Source of the DNA: Anaerolineales bacterium UBA3940
GTDB lineage: Bacteria > Chloroflexota > Anaerolineae > Aggregatilineales > UBA3940
Reading direction: 5' to 3'
Assembly: GCA_002385675.1 (NCBI GenBank)
Contig: DGDY01000173.1
Span: 1-8,109 of the forward strand
DNA length: 8,109 nucleotides
Under the pieces are notes generated by a model. That model made no database searches and had not been told where the DNA came from. It was given only the letters and a program-made list of their open reading frames with translations. Of the stretch, positions 6,177-8,109 are shown piece by piece. Made by a program: the position numbers and the translations under genes. Numbering within the stretch: position 1 is the first letter of the stretch; each line of letters begins with the position of its first letter.

Positions 6177-6204
6177 GACTGACACCATCATTATAGCGTC
6201 AGTC
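6177..6204 (-). promoter_or_regulatory. Promoter -10 inside a dyad operator, upstream of the ABC operon
   Basis: GACTGAC (6177-6183) and GTCAGTC (6198-6204) are perfect 7-bp inverted arms separated by 14 bp, with arm centres 21 bp (two helical turns) apart. The spacer contains a perfect TATAAT on the minus strand (6195-6190). No good -35 hexamer is seen at 16-18 bp, so a regulator may help or block the polymerase. The predicted transcript start is near 6183, about 55 nt before the ATPase ATG. Confidence 0.6.
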
Positions 6205-6279
6205 AGCGCCACGTTTCACGCAGGATTGTTAAGTGAGGTTGAATAACGGGTAAGCAGGGGCAGCGCGCCGAGCAGCGCC

Positions 6280-7122
6280 CTACCCCGCGGCAGACGAGGA
6301 GCGCCCGCCGGTGATACGGCGCACAGCCCACATCACGACGCCGAGCATCACCACGAGCGACAACCACTGGAAGATCGACAGCCCGAGCAGCAGGCGAGTA
6401 ACATCCGCGCGGAGAAAGTCGGCGAGGAATATCCCCGGCGTCACGAGGGCCGCCGCCAGCACAAACGTCTCGCCGGGTTGCAACCGCCCGGCGAAGCGGC
6501 GGCGCAGCAGCAGCCAGGCTGCCATCGCGCCGAGCACCCACAGCGACACATAGGCAGGCGTGGGGTGGAAGCGAGTGCCGGGCGGGTACAGCGTCAGATC
6601 GTTGTATGGGGCGGCGCGCCGCGCGAGCGCCATGCCCCAGGGTAGAACGGTCGGCGGGCCGAAAAGCTGCTCGTTGACCACATTAGCCCATGGCGCGATG
6701 ACCAGCCCCGCCAGCAGCCCCGGCGTGAGGGTGTCTGCCCAGGTGCGCAGGTCGCAGCCCTGCCGTCGCAGCGAGATCAGCGCGCCGAGCGCTGCTCCGA
6801 TGGCAATACCGGCACGGTTCAGCCCACCGCTCCAGATGGCGAACGGCCCAAGCTGCAGGTCAAGCGGATGGGAGAAATACCAGGAGCGGCTGTAGATCTG
6901 CGCCACCGAGGGCGGCGGCGCCAGCACGTAGACCAGCCGCCCGACCACCACGCCGAGCACGAGCGCCCAGGTGAGCACGCCAAACAGCACGTGCGGTGTT
7001 TGCCCCCGGCGGCGCGCCTCCCGCCAGCTTATCGCCACGGCAACGAGAACGGCCAGCAGCAGGATCAGCCCGAAATAGCTGATGGTCAGCACGCCCAGCC
7101 GGATGCCATAGCGGTCGAGCAT
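6280..7122 (-). CDS. Divergent prolipoprotein diacylglyceryl transferase (Lgt)-like membrane protein
   Basis: A 280-residue polytopic membrane protein with about seven hydrophobic helices, collinear with Lgt, which moves diacylglyceryl from phosphatidylglycerol to the lipobox Cys of prelipoproteins. Family landmarks are GRLVYVL (61-67), SGGLNRAG (98-105), PWANVVNEQLFG (144-155) followed by PPT, HPTP (186-189), FLRAD (236-240) and FQWLSL (251-256). Aligned by eye to E. coli Lgt, Asn146 and Gly154 are kept, but Arg143 is Pro, Glu151 is Gln, and the HGG His is Ser. It is probably a paralogue rather than the housekeeping enzyme. The ATG is 3 bp past the stop of the CDP-alcohol phosphatidyltransferase, so the two are translationally coupled. 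No clear terminator follows. Confidence 0.78.
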   Translation of the reverse strand: MLDRYGIRLGVLTISYFGLILLLAVLVAVAISWREARRRGQTPHVLFGVLTWALVLGVVVGRLVYVLAPPPSVAQIYSRSWYFSHPLDLQLGPFAIWSGGLNRAGIAIGAALGALISLRRQGCDLRTWADTLTPGLLAGLVIAPWANVVNEQLFGPPTVLPWGMALARRAAPYNDLTLYPPGTRFHPTPAYVSLWVLGAMAAWLLLRRRFAGRLQPGETFVLAAALVTPGIFLADFLRADVTRLLLGLSIFQWLSLVVMLGVVMWAVRRITGGRSSSAAG

Positions 7123-7125
7123 GGC

Positions 7126-7761
7126 TCAGTGGTCGCCCCTGATGTGATCATCGCCGCGCACGGCCCGCAGCGCATGCCACACACGCTGCGCGACCGTGAA
7201 GTGGGTCAGCACGGCGAGCAGCCACAGCCCAACCACGACATAGCCCGTGAGCAGCGCGAGCACGGTCACGATGGAGCGCTCGACGCGCGTCATCAGGCCA
7301 ACCTTGTTGTCGATCTGCAAGCCCTCCGAGCGCGCCCGGACGTAGCTCACCATCACCGAGCCGAAGAGCGTCACGAACGCGAGCACGACCGGCACGGGCT
7401 GCCCGGCGACCGCATAGTAGTAGGCCAGACCCGCCAGCACGAAGAACTCACCGTAGCGGTCGAGCGTCGAGTCGAGTAGCGCGCCGGAGCGGGTCGCACC
7501 GCCCGTCAGGCGGGCCACCGCCCCATCGAACGCATCGAGCGGCATGCCGACAATCAGCACGACGCCCGCCCAGAAAAACCAGCCGCGCGCCGCCAGATAG
7601 CCCGCCACAGCAGCAAACAGGACCCCGGCGACGGTCACCATGTTGGCGGTCAGCCCGAGCCGGATAAGGAAGCGAGCGACGCCGTAGACTACCGGGTGCG
7701 CAACCTGCCGCAGCCAGGCGGTTAGCGTTGTCGGTCGCTCGCGTTCTTCTAGACCTGCCAT
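7126..7761 (-). CDS. CDP-alcohol phosphatidyltransferase family protein
   Basis: A 211-residue membrane enzyme that would join the phosphatidyl group of CDP-diacylglycerol to an alcohol such as glycerol-3-phosphate or inositol phosphate, releasing CMP. The complete family signature is present: D76-x2-D79-G80-x2-A83-R84-x8-G93-x3-D97-x3-D101, with the two metal-binding aspartate pairs intact. It lies at the end of a membrane helix, and about five further hydrophobic segments follow (63-75, 104-118, 123-138, 163-175, 176-188). VSYVRARSEGL (138-148) is a common second landmark in PgsA- and phosphatidylinositol-phosphate-synthase-like members. The acceptor alcohol cannot be told from the sequence. 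The ATG has GGAG with a 5-nt spacer. It is the first gene of a two-gene unit with the Lgt-like gene, from a promoter at 7793-7821. Confidence 0.9.
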   Translation of the reverse strand: MAGLEERERPTTLTAWLRQVAHPVVYGVARFLIRLGLTANMVTVAGVLFAAVAGYLAARGWFFWAGVVLIVGMPLDAFDGAVARLTGGATRSGALLDSTLDRYGEFFVLAGLAYYYAVAGQPVPVVLAFVTLFGSVMVSYVRARSEGLQIDNKVGLMTRVERSIVTVLALLTGYVVVGLWLLAVLTHFTVAQRVWHALRAVRGDDHIRGDH

Positions 7762-7792
7762 GGAAACTCCGTTCTGCTAGAAAGTCGCCGTG

Positions 7793-7821
7793 ATCATAGC
7801 ACGCGGCGGGTGGCTGTCCAA
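7793..7821 (-). promoter_or_regulatory. Extended -10 promoter of the phosphatidyltransferase/Lgt-like operon
   Basis: On the minus strand TATGAT (7798-7793) is preceded by TGC, giving an extended -10, with TTGGAC (7821-7816) at a 17-bp spacer. The predicted start near 7786 leaves a leader of about 25 nt with the GGAG ribosome site. Confidence 0.65.
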
Positions 7822-7924
7822 ACTGAGGCTGCTGGTTATGATACTCACCATACCTCACAACCTGGACACATAGGGGCGGAGCGCCCTAACCTGCAGGAAT
7901 CTCGCAAACTTCGAGATAAAAGCC

Positions 7925-7953
7925 TTGTCAAGCGCGGGCCCATGGGGTATACT
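7925..7953 (+). promoter_or_regulatory. Promoter of tRNA-Pro
   Basis: TTGTCA (7925-7930) and TATACT (7948-7953) each match the sigma-70 consensus at five of six positions, with an ideal 17-bp spacer. The predicted start is near 7960, giving a leader of about 76 nt before the tRNA. A 6-bp inverted repeat, ATCTCG (7899-7904) and CGAGAT (7912-7917), lies just upstream of the -35. Confidence 0.75.
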
Positions 7954-7983
7954 CCCTGTCGCTGTGGGGGTCAGACCGGCCCT

Positions 7984-8017
7984 GAGAGACGCTCTATGTG
8001 GAGGCCCGACGTCTCTC
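7984..8017 (+). repeat. Stem-loop in the tRNA-Pro leader
   Basis: GAGAGACG (7984-7991) and CGTCTCTC (8010-8017) are perfect 8-bp inverted arms around an 18-nt loop, within the predicted 5' leader of the tRNA-Pro transcript and ending 18 nt before the mature tRNA. No T tract follows, so it is not an intrinsic terminator. It may act in precursor processing. Confidence 0.55.
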
Positions 8018-8035
8018 GCACGACAGCACAGGTTA

Positions 8036-8109
8036 CGGGGCGTGGCGCAGCTCGGATAGCGCGCACCGTTCGGGTCGGTGAGGTCGACGGTTCAAATCCG
8101 TCCGCCCCG
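8036..8109 (+). tRNA. tRNA-Pro (anticodon CGG), 3' end cut at the window edge
   Basis: The full cloverleaf can be drawn: acceptor CGGGGCG (8036-8042) pairs with CGCCCCG (8103-8109); the D arm has GCGC/GCGC; the anticodon stem is CACCG/CGGTG with loop TTCGGGT, giving anticodon CGG, which reads proline CCG codons; the T arm is GACGG-TTCAAAT-CCGTC. The C1-G72 pair is typical of bacterial tRNA-Pro. The discriminator base and any encoded CCA lie beyond the window. Confidence 0.95.

Noticed and set aside
6241..6279. GC-rich pairing downstream of the Lgt-like gene as a terminator
   Set aside because: The stem needs bulges and no T tract follows on the minus strand.
7899..7917. Inverted repeat ATCTCG/CGAGAT as a terminator
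   Set aside because: It has only 6 bp and is followed by A residues on the plus strand with no T tract on either strand; at most it is an upstream element of the tRNA promoter.
1..8109. CRISPR array, intact insertion sequence, prophage or toxin-antitoxin pair
   Set aside because: No regularly spaced repeats, transposase with terminal repeats, phage genes or paired small genes were seen on either strand.

Overview
This is a GC-rich bacterial window. Almost every protein-coding gene lies on the minus strand; only one small gene and a tRNA are on the plus strand. The mix of an Hsp20 gene, a membrane-anchored transglycosylase, an ABC-2 permease fused to a SpoIIM-like domain, a divergent Lgt paralogue and a small STAS-like protein would fit Chloroflexota (Anaerolineae-like). 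That assignment is inferred from gene content; there is no rRNA or marker gene to confirm it. The proteins are housekeeping or envelope and stress related. I see no phage, intact insertion sequence, CRISPR array or defence system.

Layout from left to right: (1) the N-terminal 53 codons of an acidic minus-strand protein (1-159), cut by the window edge, directly downstream of an Hsp20 chaperone gene (229-672). (2) An AT-richer leader region, then a strong intrinsic terminator (881-922) that ends a membrane-anchored lytic transglycosylase gene (958-1698, TTG start). (3) A divergent intergenic region (1699-1964) with an 11-bp tandem repeat and a possible transposase remnant, followed by the only plus-strand protein gene, a STAS/SpoIIAA-like protein (1965-2369). 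(4) A bidirectional terminator (2398-2425) shared with the convergent GlsB/YeaQ-type membrane protein gene (2444-2725). The latter has its own promoter, and a hairpin begins at the predicted transcript start. (5) A three-gene minus-strand operon: ABC ATPase (5179-6129), ABC-2/SpoIIM permease (3628-5136) and an RNase Z-like metallo-beta-lactamase-fold hydrolase (2831-3604). A 28-bp dyad surrounds a perfect TATAAT upstream of it. (6) A two-gene minus-strand lipid operon, CDP-alcohol phosphatidyltransferase (7126-7761) followed 3 bp later by an Lgt-like membrane protein (6280-7122), with a good extended -10 promoter. (7) A plus-strand tRNA-Pro(CGG) at the right edge, with a near-consensus promoter and a stem-loop in its leader.

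Functionally, the lipid pair may be linked: a CDP-alcohol phosphatidyltransferase can make the phospholipid that an Lgt-type enzyme uses as diacylglyceryl donor. However, this Lgt-like protein lacks several residues considered important in E. coli Lgt. The ABC operon resembles NatAB-type export systems with an added SpoIIM domain. No dramatic new system is evident. The most interesting points are the permease fusion, the altered Lgt, and the compact regulatory architecture upstream of the ABC operon and the glsB-type gene.
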